Assembly (NCBI GenBank): GCA_003249955.1
Contig: QKHS01000012.1
Location: 1 to 64,000 of the forward strand
Source of the DNA: Bacteroidales bacterium
Lineage (GTDB): Bacteria; Bacteroidota; Bacteroidia; Bacteroidales; ML635J-15
Length of the DNA stretch: 64,000 nt
Direction: 5' to 3'
The notes under the pieces were generated by a model that saw only the letters and a program-made list of their open reading frames with translations, was not told where the DNA came from and did no database searches. The position numbers and the translations under genes were made by a program. Below are positions 1 to 9,802 of the stretch, one piece after another (within the stretch, counting starts at the first letter, position 1; every line of letters begins with the position of its first letter).

Positions 1-1076
1 CTGTTATATCTATAATATGCAGCACATGACCCTTCATGAGAAACCATGCAGGCCCCGACCGGATCGCTTGGAGTGCAGGCTTTTGCAAATAATTTACAGT
101 CTTTGGGTTTTTTAAGTCCTTTTAAAATCTCGCCGCATATGCATCCTTTGTCTTCTCTTGTTTCTTCCACTTCAACATTAATGTTTGCTTCGGCATCAAA
201 AGATCTATATTTTTCTCTGACTTTTAGTCCGCTTTCAGGAATAACTCCCAGGCCGCGCCACCAATCAGGACCTAATTCAAATACTTCGTTCATACTTTTT
301 TGAGCAAGTAAATTACCTTCCGGCTTTACTGCCCGTGTGTATTGAATTTCAACCTTCGGATTATTTTCTTCAACCTGTTTTACCAGCATATAAATTGTAT
401 GCAGCAAATCAACAGGCTCGAACCCGGATATTACGCAAGCTAATCCGAATTTTGAAGGAATATCTTTGTAAATTGCAGAACCGGTTATTACGCTTACATG
501 GCCGGGAGCAATATATCCGTCAATTTTTACACCTTCGTCAATAAGGGCTTCCATTGCCGGTGGCATTATTTTATGCGAACTGAATAAAAAGAAATTGTTT
601 ATGTTTTGTTCATAAGCTTTAATTATTCCCAGAGCACTTGCAGGAGCAGTTGTTTCAAAGCCAATACCTAAAAATATAACTTTTTTAGCCGGATTTTCTT
701 TTGCAATTTTAAGAGCATCCAGAACAGAATAAACAATTTTAACATTTGCACCATTGGCTTTTTCTTTATCCAGACTTGACGTAGAACCCGGAACTCTGAT
801 TAAATCGCCATAAGTTGTTATAATAACATCATCGAGTCTTGAAAAGGCAATAGCTTTGTCTATATACTCCCGCGAAGATACACAAACAGGGCAGCCCGGG
901 CCTGATAATAATTCGATAGTAGGAGGTAAGAGGCTTGGAATTCCGAATTTTTGAATTGCCATTGTATGGCCTCCGCAAACTTCCATAAAAGAAACATTCT
1001 TTTTGGAGATTTTTTTTATTTCATTTACTATTTTCAGGACAAGTTCTTTGTCCCGGTATTCGTCTATGTACTTCAT
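1..1076 (-). CDS. hypD: Hydrogenase maturation protein HypD (partial, runs off left edge)
   Basis: Manual minus-strand translation from ATG at 1076: MKYIDEYRDKELVLKIVNEIKK..VSFMEVCGGHTMAIQKFGIPSLLPPTIELLSGPGCPVCVSSREYID; HypD motifs CGGHT and GPGCPVC. Not listed in the ORF track because it is open at the edge. Confidence 0.95.
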   Translation of the reverse strand, partial: MKYIDEYRDKELVLKIVNEIKKISKKNVSFMEVCGGHTMAIQKFGIPSLLPPTIELLSGPGCPVCVSSREYIDKAIAFSRLDDVIITTYGDLIRVPGSTSSLDKEKANGANVKIVYSVLDALKIAKENPAKKVIFLGIGFETTAPASALGIIKAYEQNINNFFLFSSHKIMPPAMEALIDEGVKIDGYIAPGHVSVITGSAIYKDIPSKFGLACVISGFEPVDLLHTIYMLVKQVEENNPKVEIQYTRAVKPEGNLLAQKSMNEVFELGPDWWRGLGVIPESGLKVREKYRSFDAEANINVEVEETREDKGCICGEILKGLKKPKDCKLFAKACTPSDPVGACMVSHEGSCAAYYRYN

Positions 1077-1888
1077 TTTAACCTTTTTAAATCGTGTTTT
1101 AGTAAAGACTGCATTTGAGTAATTGCAATTTTATTTAACTGAATTAATCGTTCCGGTAGCAGAAGTCCCTGATGTATCATTACAGCATTAATACTTTCCA
1201 TATTTGACAAAACGACTAATTGTTCAATACTAGCATAATCACGTAAATTTCCTGATTTTTCAGGATTTTCGGTTTTCCACTGTTGTGATGTTTTTCCAAA
1301 TAATGCTACATTTAGCATGTCTGCTTCGTTGGCGTAAACAAAATTTACCTGTTTTTTTGACAATTGAACAGGAATCAGATTTTCTTTTATGGCATCGGTA
1401 TGAATATGATAATTTATTTTTGAAAGAGTGCGTTGCAGATCCCAGTCTAATTGTAGTCTATCGTTTTCGTCAACCTTAAGTCGTTGGTATTCTTTTACCA
1501 AAAGTAACTGAAACTTAGGACTTATCCACATCCCGAATTGAAAGGCAATGTCCTTATGAGCATAAGTTCCGCCATATCTTCCGGCTTTGGCAGTAATGCC
1601 TGTTGCTTGAGTTCTTTCCATCCATTGTTTTACAGACAAAACAAAATTATTACTCCCTGCGGCATTTTTAATTGTACCGAATTCGGTATAATTAAAATCG
1701 GGATTATACAGAGCTTCCCATTCCCCAATATATTCAATGGTGCTTTTCAAACTGAGCCACTTTATGATTATAGCTTCCTGCATCTGGCTTTTGGCCATAT
1801 CTGTCAAAGAAATATAATCGTCGTGATTTTGAGAAATAATTGCAATCTCGTTACCATCAATTTTTATTTTTGTGTTTTTTGCCATCAT
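1073..1888 (-). CDS. KilA-N domain-containing protein
   Basis: 271 aa; ISLTDMAK...IIKWLS..STIEYIGEWEALYNPDFNYTEF...GTYAHKDIAFQFGMWISPKFQLLLVKEYQRLK is typical of KilA-N. Confidence 0.85.
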   Translation of the reverse strand: MMAKNTKIKIDGNEIAIISQNHDDYISLTDMAKSQMQEAIIIKWLSLKSTIEYIGEWEALYNPDFNYTEFGTIKNAAGSNNFVLSVKQWMERTQATGITAKAGRYGGTYAHKDIAFQFGMWISPKFQLLLVKEYQRLKVDENDRLQLDWDLQRTLSKINYHIHTDAIKENLIPVQLSKKQVNFVYANEADMLNVALFGKTSQQWKTENPEKSGNLRDYASIEQLVVLSNMESINAVMIHQGLLLPERLIQLNKIAITQMQSLLKHDLKRLK

Positions 1889-2081
1889 TTCGCTACTAGT
1901 TAAAAATTTTCATTGTATTCGTGTAAAAATACTTGCATGGTTTTCAAACCAATATTTAAATTATCTAAATACCTAGGTGCTCCAATCCATAAACAATGAA
2001 ATCTGTTGCCATTTAACATTTATGATTTTGCTTTTTGCCATATTGAAACCAAGTCTCGATCCGTCCCGTCCGGAGTTAATT

Positions 2082-2345
2082 TTACACAATTCTCTCTCCG
2101 GTCTCTTTTTCCTCTTCGTCGAGCTTAATGTTTAATTCTTCGAATTCTTCGAAAACTTTAAGGGATTCAAGGGCATCTTCTTCGCTGAGTTTTTCAATTG
2201 CCAATCCGGTGTGCAATAAAATATAATCTCCGACTTTTACGTCTTCGACCATTTCCAGATTTGCTTCATATTCAGCGCCACCAACTGAAACTATAGCGGT
2301 ATTATCGCTAATGCTGATTACTTTTGCAGGGATACTTAAACACAT
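2082..2345 (-). CDS. hypC: Hydrogenase assembly chaperone HypC/HupF
   Basis: N-terminal MCLSIPAKV and VGDYILLHTGLAIEKLSEEDA. Confidence 0.95.
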   Translation of the reverse strand: MCLSIPAKVISISDNTAIVSVGGAEYEANLEMVEDVKVGDYILLHTGLAIEKLSEEDALESLKVFEEFEELNIKLDEEEKETGERIV

Positions 2346-2357
2346 ATTATTCTTAGT

Positions 2358-4628
2358 TTATTTGTTGTTTAATTGTCTTCTTTTTGCTGCTATTGCCAAT
2401 TGCCCTAAAGCAATTCCGGCATCGTTTGCAGGCGTTTTTTTATGGCTGAAAACTTCAAAGCCGTTTTGCTCAAGTAAAATTTCCACTTTACCTAAAACGT
2501 AGGCATTCTGAAAGCTACCTCCCGATAATACCACTTTATTGATATTTTTTTGAGCTCTGATTCTTTCAGCCACAGCAAAAATACAATAAATAACGGTATT
2601 GTGAAATTTGGCAGATATTTCAGATACCGCGGTTCCGTTTTGCAAGTCAGCGACTATGCCACGGAACGTGTTGTCAAATGAAATTGTTTTATCAATTCCG
2701 ATATCATATTTTTCAGTAATATTTTCTGCTATTGCTGCTTCCAGCCTCATTGGAGCCTCGGCATGAAAATTTGAAACCGGACATATGTTTGTTATTGCTG
2801 ATACTGCATCGAACAGTCTGCCTGCACTTGAGCTTTCCGGGCAATTGATATTTTTGTCAATTGCAGTTATTATTATTTCAAGTTTGTTTTCGGGAATGCT
2901 TTTCAGAAAAGCCAGATCAAATTCCCGGAATTGATTGCCGAAAATTTTATAAAGATATGAAACTGCTGTTCTCCATGGTTCTTCTGTTACTTTGTCGCCA
3001 CCTGGCAACGGAATGTAATCAAAGTGCGAAAATCTTTCAAAATCGTTAAGGTCATTGACAAAGAATTCGCCTCCCCATATTTTGTTGTCTGTTCCCAAAC
3101 CGGTTCCGTCCATTGCAATACCGATTACTTTTTCGTCAAGTCCATGTTCTGCCATACACGATGCTATATGCGCATGGTGATGTTGAACGGCAACAGATTC
3201 TATTCCTGTTTCGAGAGCATATTTTGTGGAAAAATATTCGGGGTGCAAATCATGAACTATTAAATCTGTGTTTAAACGGAACAGCTTTTTAAATCTGTCA
3301 ATTGATTCGGTGTAAAATTCGTAGGTTTTGTAGTTTTTAATATCTCCGATATGCTGACTTAGAATTGCCTGATTTTTTTTGCCTATGCAGAAGCAATTAA
3401 CCAACTCTGCTCCGGCGGCAAAAATTCCCTCTACATTTATTTGTAATTCAACAGGGTTTGGAGTGTAGCCTCTGGATCTTCTTATCAGTCTTTCGGTTCC
3501 GTTTATATTTATTTCTACTGAATCGTCTGCCCGGTTGTAAATATCGCGGTTATAAGTCAGTAAGGCATCTGAGAGCGGCAAAAGTTTTTCTTCAGCTTCT
3601 TCGTTTGAAATTATTATCGGTTCATCTGAAACGTTTCCGCTTGTCAGTACTATTGCATCTGTTTTCAGATTTTCGAACAGCATATAATGTACCGGCATAT
3701 AGGGAAGCATAATTCCTGTTCTGTCGAAACCTGAACAGACTCCGGGCGCAAGATTAAGTTTTGTCTTGAGTAAAACAATCGGTCTTCTCCACGATTTTAA
3801 AGCAATTTCTTCGGATTCGTTTAAAAAGGCATATCTTTTTGCTGCTTCAATATCGGGAACCATTACTGCAAAAGGTTTCATTTCCCGGTCTTTGGCAATT
3901 CGCATGTTTTTTACCGCTTCATCATTTAAAGCATCGCAAGCCATGAAAAAACCACCCAGTCCTTTTATCGAAACAATTTTGCCATCGTCAATTAGTTGCC
4001 GTGTTATATTTATAATCTGAGAAAAATTATCAATTTTTCTGTCTTTTAAAATGAGCTGGTATTCCGGTCCGCAATCGGAACAGGCCACAGGTTGCGCATG
4101 AAATCGCCTGTCCATTATGTTGGTATATTCCTTTTCGCATTTGTCGCACATTTTAAAGGGTTCCATCGTGGTTTTTTGTCTATCGTAAGGCAGATCTTTT
4201 ATGATTGTAAACCGCGGGCCACAGTTAGTGCAGTTTGTAAAGGGGTAATCAATTCTGTTTTTCTGTGTTTTTATGTCATGTAAACAATCATCACAAACTG
4301 CAATATCAGGCGATATTTCTGTAACATCCTGTGATACACTTTCACTTTTTTTGATAAAAAAACTGCTGAAGTTTTCCGGCTCGGAATCTTCGGTATGAAT
4401 TGATGAAATTGATGATGCCAGTGGTGCAGAATCTCTCAGGGTATAAAGAAATTGGTTAATGTTTTCATCGGGACCTTCAATAACGATAAATACTCCGTCA
4501 TTTCTGTTTTCGACCCAGCCGTGCAAAGAATACTTAAGGGCGTGTTTGTAAATAAACGGACGAAAACCAACTCCCTGAACCAATCCTGTTATTTTAATTT
4601 TCTTTGCAATAATTGACATTTGTTGCAT
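2358..4628 (-). CDS. hypF: Carbamoyltransferase HypF
   Basis: Acylphosphatase-like N-terminus (GLVQGVGFRPFIYKHA), zinc-finger motifs CDDCL..CTNCGPRFTI and CDKCEKEY..CSDCGPEY, YrdC-like region, C-terminal VAVQHHHAHIASCMAEH. Confidence 0.97.
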   Translation of the reverse strand: MQQMSIIAKKIKITGLVQGVGFRPFIYKHALKYSLHGWVENRNDGVFIVIEGPDENINQFLYTLRDSAPLASSISSIHTEDSEPENFSSFFIKKSESVSQDVTEISPDIAVCDDCLHDIKTQKNRIDYPFTNCTNCGPRFTIIKDLPYDRQKTTMEPFKMCDKCEKEYTNIMDRRFHAQPVACSDCGPEYQLILKDRKIDNFSQIINITRQLIDDGKIVSIKGLGGFFMACDALNDEAVKNMRIAKDREMKPFAVMVPDIEAAKRYAFLNESEEIALKSWRRPIVLLKTKLNLAPGVCSGFDRTGIMLPYMPVHYMLFENLKTDAIVLTSGNVSDEPIIISNEEAEEKLLPLSDALLTYNRDIYNRADDSVEININGTERLIRRSRGYTPNPVELQINVEGIFAAGAELVNCFCIGKKNQAILSQHIGDIKNYKTYEFYTESIDRFKKLFRLNTDLIVHDLHPEYFSTKYALETGIESVAVQHHHAHIASCMAEHGLDEKVIGIAMDGTGLGTDNKIWGGEFFVNDLNDFERFSHFDYIPLPGGDKVTEEPWRTAVSYLYKIFGNQFREFDLAFLKSIPENKLEIIITAIDKNINCPESSSAGRLFDAVSAITNICPVSNFHAEAPMRLEAAIAENITEKYDIGIDKTISFDNTFRGIVADLQNGTAVSEISAKFHNTVIYCIFAVAERIRAQKNINKVVLSGGSFQNAYVLGKVEILLEQNGFEVFSHKKTPANDAGIALGQLAIAAKRRQLNNK

Positions 4629-4703
4629 TTAAAATTGAATGCAAATGTAGAAAAATTGTCTGATAAAAACCTGAAACAGCTTAATAGTTTGTTGTTTGCA
4701 GAT

Positions 4704-5744
4704 TTATTTTGTAAAAATCAGGGATTTTTCAGTCTTCTCTGTAACTCTGCCGATTATTGAAGAGTACACATAGCCTGCATCTTTAAGTTCGTGAAGAATA
4801 TTATCCACATCTTCCTTTTTGCAGCACATCAGTAATCCGCCTGAAGTTTGAGCGTCTGTCATAAGCATTTTAAGCTCTACATCGTCATAATTGCCGGTAT
4901 CTGCATACGGTTTGATGTATTCAAGATTCCTGAAGCATGCTCCGGGCAGGCAACCAAGTTTTGCCAGGTTGTAAGCTCCGTCAAAAAGCGGCACTTTGTC
5001 AGGATAAATTTTTATGCTCACATTGCTTGCCTGTGCTAATTTTAATGCATGGCCTGCCAATCCGAAACCGGTAATGTCAGTAGCACATTTTATATTGTAT
5101 TTCTGCATGATTTCGGAGCCTTTATTGTTTAGCTGTTTCATGCTTTCGAGAACTTCCTGATGTTTTTTGCCATCAATTTCCCCGATACGTTTTCCGGCCA
5201 TTATTATTCCGGCTCCTATTCTTTTTGTCAGAACCAGTATATCTCCGGGAACGGCGGCAGAGTTTGTTATTATTTTATCGGGATGAACGGTTCCGGTAAC
5301 TGCAAGTCCATACTTTGGGGTGTCATCAACAATTGTATGTCCACCCATCATGATGCCACCGGCTTCTTTTAATTTGTCTATTCCGCCATGCAATATTTCA
5401 CGTAACACTTCCAGTGGTATGTTTGCCGGAAATGCAACTATATTTAATGCTGTCAGGACTTTTCCTCCCATGGCAAAAACATCACTTAAAGCGTTGGCAG
5501 CCGCAATTTGTCCGAATTCGTACGGGTCAGAACATACTGGCGGGAAAAAATCTGTTGTCTGAATTAACGCGAGATCATCATTTATTTTAAAAACGCCGGC
5601 ATCATCATGTGTATTTATATCAACCAAAAGATTTGGATGCTGCGTTGACGGTAAACCTGCCAATGCTTCACTTAACTGCTGTGCCGGTAGTTTAGCCGAG
5701 CAGCCTCCATATTCTATCGTGCTTAATAAATCAAATTTACTCAT
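4704..5744 (-). CDS. selD: Selenide, water dikinase SelD (Cys form)
   Basis: 346 aa; YGGCSAKLP catalytic loop with Cys, GGHTIVDDTPKYGLAVTG, ATDITGFGLAGH. Confidence 0.96.
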   Translation of the reverse strand: MSKFDLLSTIEYGGCSAKLPAQQLSEALAGLPSTQHPNLLVDINTHDDAGVFKINDDLALIQTTDFFPPVCSDPYEFGQIAAANALSDVFAMGGKVLTALNIVAFPANIPLEVLREILHGGIDKLKEAGGIMMGGHTIVDDTPKYGLAVTGTVHPDKIITNSAAVPGDILVLTKRIGAGIIMAGKRIGEIDGKKHQEVLESMKQLNNKGSEIMQKYNIKCATDITGFGLAGHALKLAQASNVSIKIYPDKVPLFDGAYNLAKLGCLPGACFRNLEYIKPYADTGNYDDVELKMLMTDAQTSGGLLMCCKKEDVDNILHELKDAGYVYSSIIGRVTEKTEKSLIFTK

Positions 5745-5745
5745 T

Positions 5746-5970
5746 TCAAATTATTTCATTTATTGTAAAAACAAATTCATTCTCTTCCAGAATTTCTCTG
5801 ATTACTTTAATCTCCGCATCTTCGCAATTTGTCCTGATTGACATTCCGCAGTCGCTTGATATGTTTTTAGGGGTAGGGATTATATCTAATTTAAAGCCTG
5901 CCTTTAATAAGAGCTTTTCTGCTTTTAAAACATGGTGAATTGACTGGAATGTAAGAACTTTGGTTTGCAT
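5746..5970 (-). CDS. DUF3343 family protein (putative Se/S carrier)
   Basis: 74 aa; VLTFQSIHHVLKAEKLLLKAGFKLDIIPTPKNISSDCGMSIR, flanked by selenium genes. Confidence 0.85.
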   Translation of the reverse strand: MQTKVLTFQSIHHVLKAEKLLLKAGFKLDIIPTPKNISSDCGMSIRTNCEDAEIKVIREILEENEFVFTINEII

Positions 5971-6065
5971 TGTTTTTGTTTAATTTCTGTTTATTTTACT
6001 CTTTTTTGTTCAACGAAGAGCTCCGAAGTCGGACGTTGGAAACTTAGTATTGCTTATTTTTTTCT

Positions 6066-6674
6066 TTATGGGACAATAACCTTAGAGGCTTTGGTTAAAC
6101 TTTCTAGGATATCGTACATGTTTGAAATATGTCCGGCTCCCAGTTGATCTTTTTTGTTGTAATAATCAAGACAGGTTCCGCACACAAGAATTTCTATTCC
6201 GTAACTTTCGAGTTTTTTTAGCGATTCCAGAACTGAAGAATCTTTTAAACTCAGAAAAATACCGGAATTAAGAAAAATAATTTTATCCGGTTTGTTTTCT
6301 ATATCCGGCAAAGTATTTATAAAACCTCTGATAAGAATTTCACCAAGTTCTTCGGCTCCTTCGCCAAGGCGGTTACTTTTTATCATAATAACATAGCCGG
6401 AAATACTTTTATCAGGGATCGCGCAAAAATCTTCAGCTTTTGCATTATCAGGGATTATTCCTGTTTTGTTAACATGTATGGTCATGTCTTTACCTTGCTT
6501 TTCAACACTGAATTGCATTTTATATTCATTCAAAAAATGGCTTACATTACTTAACGAAGTTTCATTGTCAAGCAGAATGTCCATTGACTCGTTTTCCTGT
6601 AGTTCAGTAAGAGCCTTTTTGGTCATAATAAGCGGGACAGGGCAGAGCTTCCCTTTTGCATCAACAGTTTTCAT
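6066..6674 (-). CDS. yedF: YedF-like sulfurtransferase (selenium metabolism), TusA/SirA plus DsrE-like domains
   Basis: N-terminal DAKGKLCPVPLIMTKKAL TusA motif; C-terminal DsrE-like VLESLKKLESYGIEILVCGTCLDYY. Confidence 0.88.
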   Translation of the reverse strand: MKTVDAKGKLCPVPLIMTKKALTELQENESMDILLDNETSLSNVSHFLNEYKMQFSVEKQGKDMTIHVNKTGIIPDNAKAEDFCAIPDKSISGYVIMIKSNRLGEGAEELGEILIRGFINTLPDIENKPDKIIFLNSGIFLSLKDSSVLESLKKLESYGIEILVCGTCLDYYNKKDQLGAGHISNMYDILESLTKASKVIVP

Positions 6675-6687
6675 TTTGTTTTATTAT

Positions 6688-7836
6688 TTAATTCTTTATT
6701 AAAATTTTCTTTATCGCTTCTACAGTGTAGTCAATTTCTTCTTTGGTATTAAAGTATCCGGGGCTAAACCTTAATGTGCCTTGCGGGAATGTTCCGAGTG
6801 TTTTGTGTCCCAGCGGACTACACATTAACCCGGCACGTGTCATTATGCCAAACTCGCTGTCCAGCATCCCGGCAAACTTATCGGGGGGAAATACACTGCT
6901 TGTGACAGAAATAACCGGTAAAACATTTTTTTCTTTTCCCGGACCATGTACTGTAAGTTCTTCAATTTGTGATAAGCCATCAAAAAAATATCGTGTTATT
7001 TCCTGTGAATGTTTAACGAGATTTTCCTGCCCTTTGTTTAGAATAAACTCAACACCTGCTTTTAAACCTGTTATACCAACAGTATTGGGAGTTCCTGCCT
7101 CAAGTTTGTCGGGATAGAAATCGGGGTGGGTTTCTGATTCTGATTTGCTACCGGAGCCTCCATGAATAAGGCTGTCGATTTCTATATGTTTACCGATAAC
7201 CAAACCTCCCGTTCCCGACGGGCCATATAATTTTTTGTGCCCGGTAAAGCTCAGGATATCTATATTCTGAGCCTGAACATCTATAGGTAAAAAGCCTGCT
7301 GTTTGTGCGGCATCAACAAGGTAAATTACTCCGCGCGATTTACACAAAGCTCCTATTTCTGCAATTGGCATAACTGTTCCTATAATGTTCGATCCGTGTA
7401 TAGTTGAGACAATTCTGGTGTTAGGACGAAAACAGCTTTTTAGTAAGTCCATATCTATTTTACCGTTTTTGTCACACGGAATAATGCTTAGTTCAATAAT
7501 TCCCAGCGATTCAAGATATCTCAACGGACGTATTGTCGAATTATGCTCCATGTGAGAGATTATCACATGGTCTCCTTTTTTAAGAATTCCTTTAAATGCC
7601 GTATTTATAGCATTAGTGGCATTGGAGGAAAAAATTACTTTCTCCGAAGTTTCGGCATTAAATAACTGTGCGAGTAATTCGCGTGCCTCGAAAACAATCC
7701 TTGCAGCTTTAAGAGCCATTGCATGTCCTGATCTACCCGGACTCGCACCGTAATCGTTTAAATATTCACTGATTGATTCAACAACTGTTTTAGGTTTTGG
7801 CCAGCTTGTGGCGGTGTTATCAAGATAAACCTGCAT
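6688..7836 (-). CDS. Aminotransferase class V / cysteine desulfurase (selenocysteine lyase-like)
   Basis: MQVYLDNTATSWPKPKTV.., PLP lysine motif SFTGHKKLYGPSGTGGL, located in the selenium operon. Confidence 0.9.
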   Translation of the reverse strand: MQVYLDNTATSWPKPKTVVESISEYLNDYGASPGRSGHAMALKAARIVFEARELLAQLFNAETSEKVIFSSNATNAINTAFKGILKKGDHVIISHMEHNSTIRPLRYLESLGIIELSIIPCDKNGKIDMDLLKSCFRPNTRIVSTIHGSNIIGTVMPIAEIGALCKSRGVIYLVDAAQTAGFLPIDVQAQNIDILSFTGHKKLYGPSGTGGLVIGKHIEIDSLIHGGSGSKSESETHPDFYPDKLEAGTPNTVGITGLKAGVEFILNKGQENLVKHSQEITRYFFDGLSQIEELTVHGPGKEKNVLPVISVTSSVFPPDKFAGMLDSEFGIMTRAGLMCSPLGHKTLGTFPQGTLRFSPGYFNTKEEIDYTVEAIKKILIKN

Positions 7837-9802
7837 CTGTAAACTCCTTTCCTTTTTGTGTAATTATTAATCTGGATTCATTTTCAGAATCTTTTATGTA
7901 TTCTACCAGTTTTTCTGCTTCTGAAATATCTGTAAGTAATGCTCTGAATTTTTTTGTTCCCGGTATCAGTTCTTTAAACTCGGGGATGCTGATTCCATTG
8001 ACTTTATCTTTGAGATAATTAAGTAATATCTGCCTGTTCTTCTCGAGAATGTCAGAGTGGATAATGTCATTATTAAATATTTTGATTTTACCTTTACCGG
8101 CAAGATATGACAGGTATAATTTAAGTTTTTGAGACGGAATCCCGGTCTGAGATGCATTTTCTTCAATTTCCGGCCATACCGGCTTTTCATTTTCATAAGC
8201 AAGCACGGCATTTTCCAGCCATGATATCTCTGATTCTGTTTTGTGATCAACTTGTGCTTTATGCCCGTTTATTATCCAGGTTTTTTTATAATTGTCAATC
8301 AGTCCGGCATTCTTCATTTTATTCAGAAGCAATTCGAGATACACTTTCCCCGACTTTATTTTAGACAGACCCAGCTTGCCGGAAATCTCCCCGGATTCAA
8401 GGCCTTCGGCAAATATTATATTTTTTGAATGGTGTTCCTGAAGATTTTTTATGATTTTTGAAGCAAAAGCTTCATCAAATTTTTTTGATATAAATATACT
8501 ATCACCTGAATTTTCATAAACTTCAAACTGCGGATTTGTTTTACTTATTTCCGGTAGCAACTCTTCTTTTCGGATACTCAGTTTATTGCATATTTCATCT
8601 ATGTCAAAAGGCCGGAATTCCCGGTTAAGAATCAATTTTATATTTTCAGAACTGCTTTTGTCTGTTAAGATATTTACACATAATGCGGTAAGAGAATCGG
8701 TTAATTCCTGACTGCGCCTTCGGTGGTGCAGGGGAGAGGCATCAATAATGTATCCGCCGCCCAGAGTTATGTCATCAGACGAGTTGCGGATTATGAATTT
8801 ATCACGGTTTAACAAAATTGCAGGCTTGTTAAAATGTAACTGAACGATAGCATCTTCCCCGGCGGATACTTTATCTTTGTTTAGCAGGTGCATACGTGCT
8901 GTCGATTCGAAAGAGCCGGATAAAAACGTGACATTAGACCACAAATTTAGTCCCTGGCCTGAATCAAATAAATTAATGTATGCATCAGCCATAACGGTTG
9001 AATCGAGTTGCTTACTGCTGATAAGCATTCCTCTTTCAAAATCTTCATTTTTTAACCCGATAAGATTTATCGCGGCTCTGTCTCCTTTTACTACAGTTTC
9101 AACCGGTTTGCCATGTCTTTCGATTGAACGTATTCTGAGTTTCTGCTTAGTTCCCGGCAGAAGAAAAACCTCATTGCCGGTTGAAATGTTACCGTCCAGT
9201 ACCGAACCTGTAACAACACTTCCAAGACCTCTTACAGTGAATATGCGGTCTATATACATTCTGAATAAATTACCGGTTCCTCTTTCTTCAAAACCGGAAA
9301 TAGTCTTTTCAATTGCAGAAATGAGCTCCTCTTTACCTTGACCGGTTTGAGCAGAAACTCCTATAACAGGAGCGTTTTTGAGACTTGTCTTTTCCAGAAA
9401 TTCAGATATTTCGTACTTCGCGATTTCAATTAATTCATCGTCAACCAAATCGGTTTTTGTAAGAGCTACAACTCCTTTCTTAATTCCAAGAGCAGTAATT
9501 ATGTTGATGTGTTCATGCGTTTGAGGCATAATGCCGCTATCGGCAGCAATTACGAGCAGAACCATGTCAATTCCGCAGACTCCTCCAACCATAGTGTTGA
9601 TAAAATCCTTATGTCCCGGCACATCAATAATTCCCACAGATTCTCCCGAAGGTAATTCAAGATGTGAAAACCCCAGATTTATAGTAATCCCTCTTGCTTT
9701 TTCTTCTTTGTGGGTATCGCAGTCAATGCCTGTCAGCATTTTAATAAGTGATGTTTTTCCGTGGTCAATATGTCCGGCTGTGCCGATAATGAGATGTTTC
9801 AT
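7820..9802 (-). CDS. selB: Selenocysteine-specific elongation factor SelB
   Basis: GTPase motifs IIGTAGHIDHGKTSL, DVPGHKDF, TKTD; 660 aa with C-terminal winged-helix-like region. Confidence 0.96.
   Translation of the reverse strand: MKHLIIGTAGHIDHGKTSLIKMLTGIDCDTHKEEKARGITINLGFSHLELPSGESVGIIDVPGHKDFINTMVGGVCGIDMVLLVIAADSGIMPQTHEHINIITALGIKKGVVALTKTDLVDDELIEIAKYEISEFLEKTSLKNAPVIGVSAQTGQGKEELISAIEKTISGFEERGTGNLFRMYIDRIFTVRGLGSVVTGSVLDGNISTGNEVFLLPGTKQKLRIRSIERHGKPVETVVKGDRAAINLIGLKNEDFERGMLISSKQLDSTVMADAYINLFDSGQGLNLWSNVTFLSGSFESTARMHLLNKDKVSAGEDAIVQLHFNKPAILLNRDKFIIRNSSDDITLGGGYIIDASPLHHRRRSQELTDSLTALCVNILTDKSSSENIKLILNREFRPFDIDEICNKLSIRKEELLPEISKTNPQFEVYENSGDSIFISKKFDEAFASKIIKNLQEHHSKNIIFAEGLESGEISGKLGLSKIKSGKVYLELLLNKMKNAGLIDNYKKTWIINGHKAQVDHKTESEISWLENAVLAYENEKPVWPEIEENASQTGIPSQKLKLYLSYLAGKGKIKIFNNDIIHSDILEKNRQILLNYLKDKVNGISIPEFKELIPGTKKFRALLTDISEAEKLVEYIKDSENESRLIITQKGKEFTDAGLS

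Noticed and set aside
46-544. ORFs of 85 and 69 aa on + strand at the left edge
   Set aside because: Antisense to hypD, which is clearly coding on the minus strand.
1285-1903. Plus-strand ORFs antisense to the KilA-N gene
   Set aside because: No family motifs; shadow ORFs of a better supported gene.
4704-5744. SelD as a selenoprotein
   Set aside because: Catalytic position is Cys (GGCSAK), and the ORF is uninterrupted.
8877-9341. 154-aa + strand ORF
   Set aside because: Antisense shadow of selB with no recognisable motifs.
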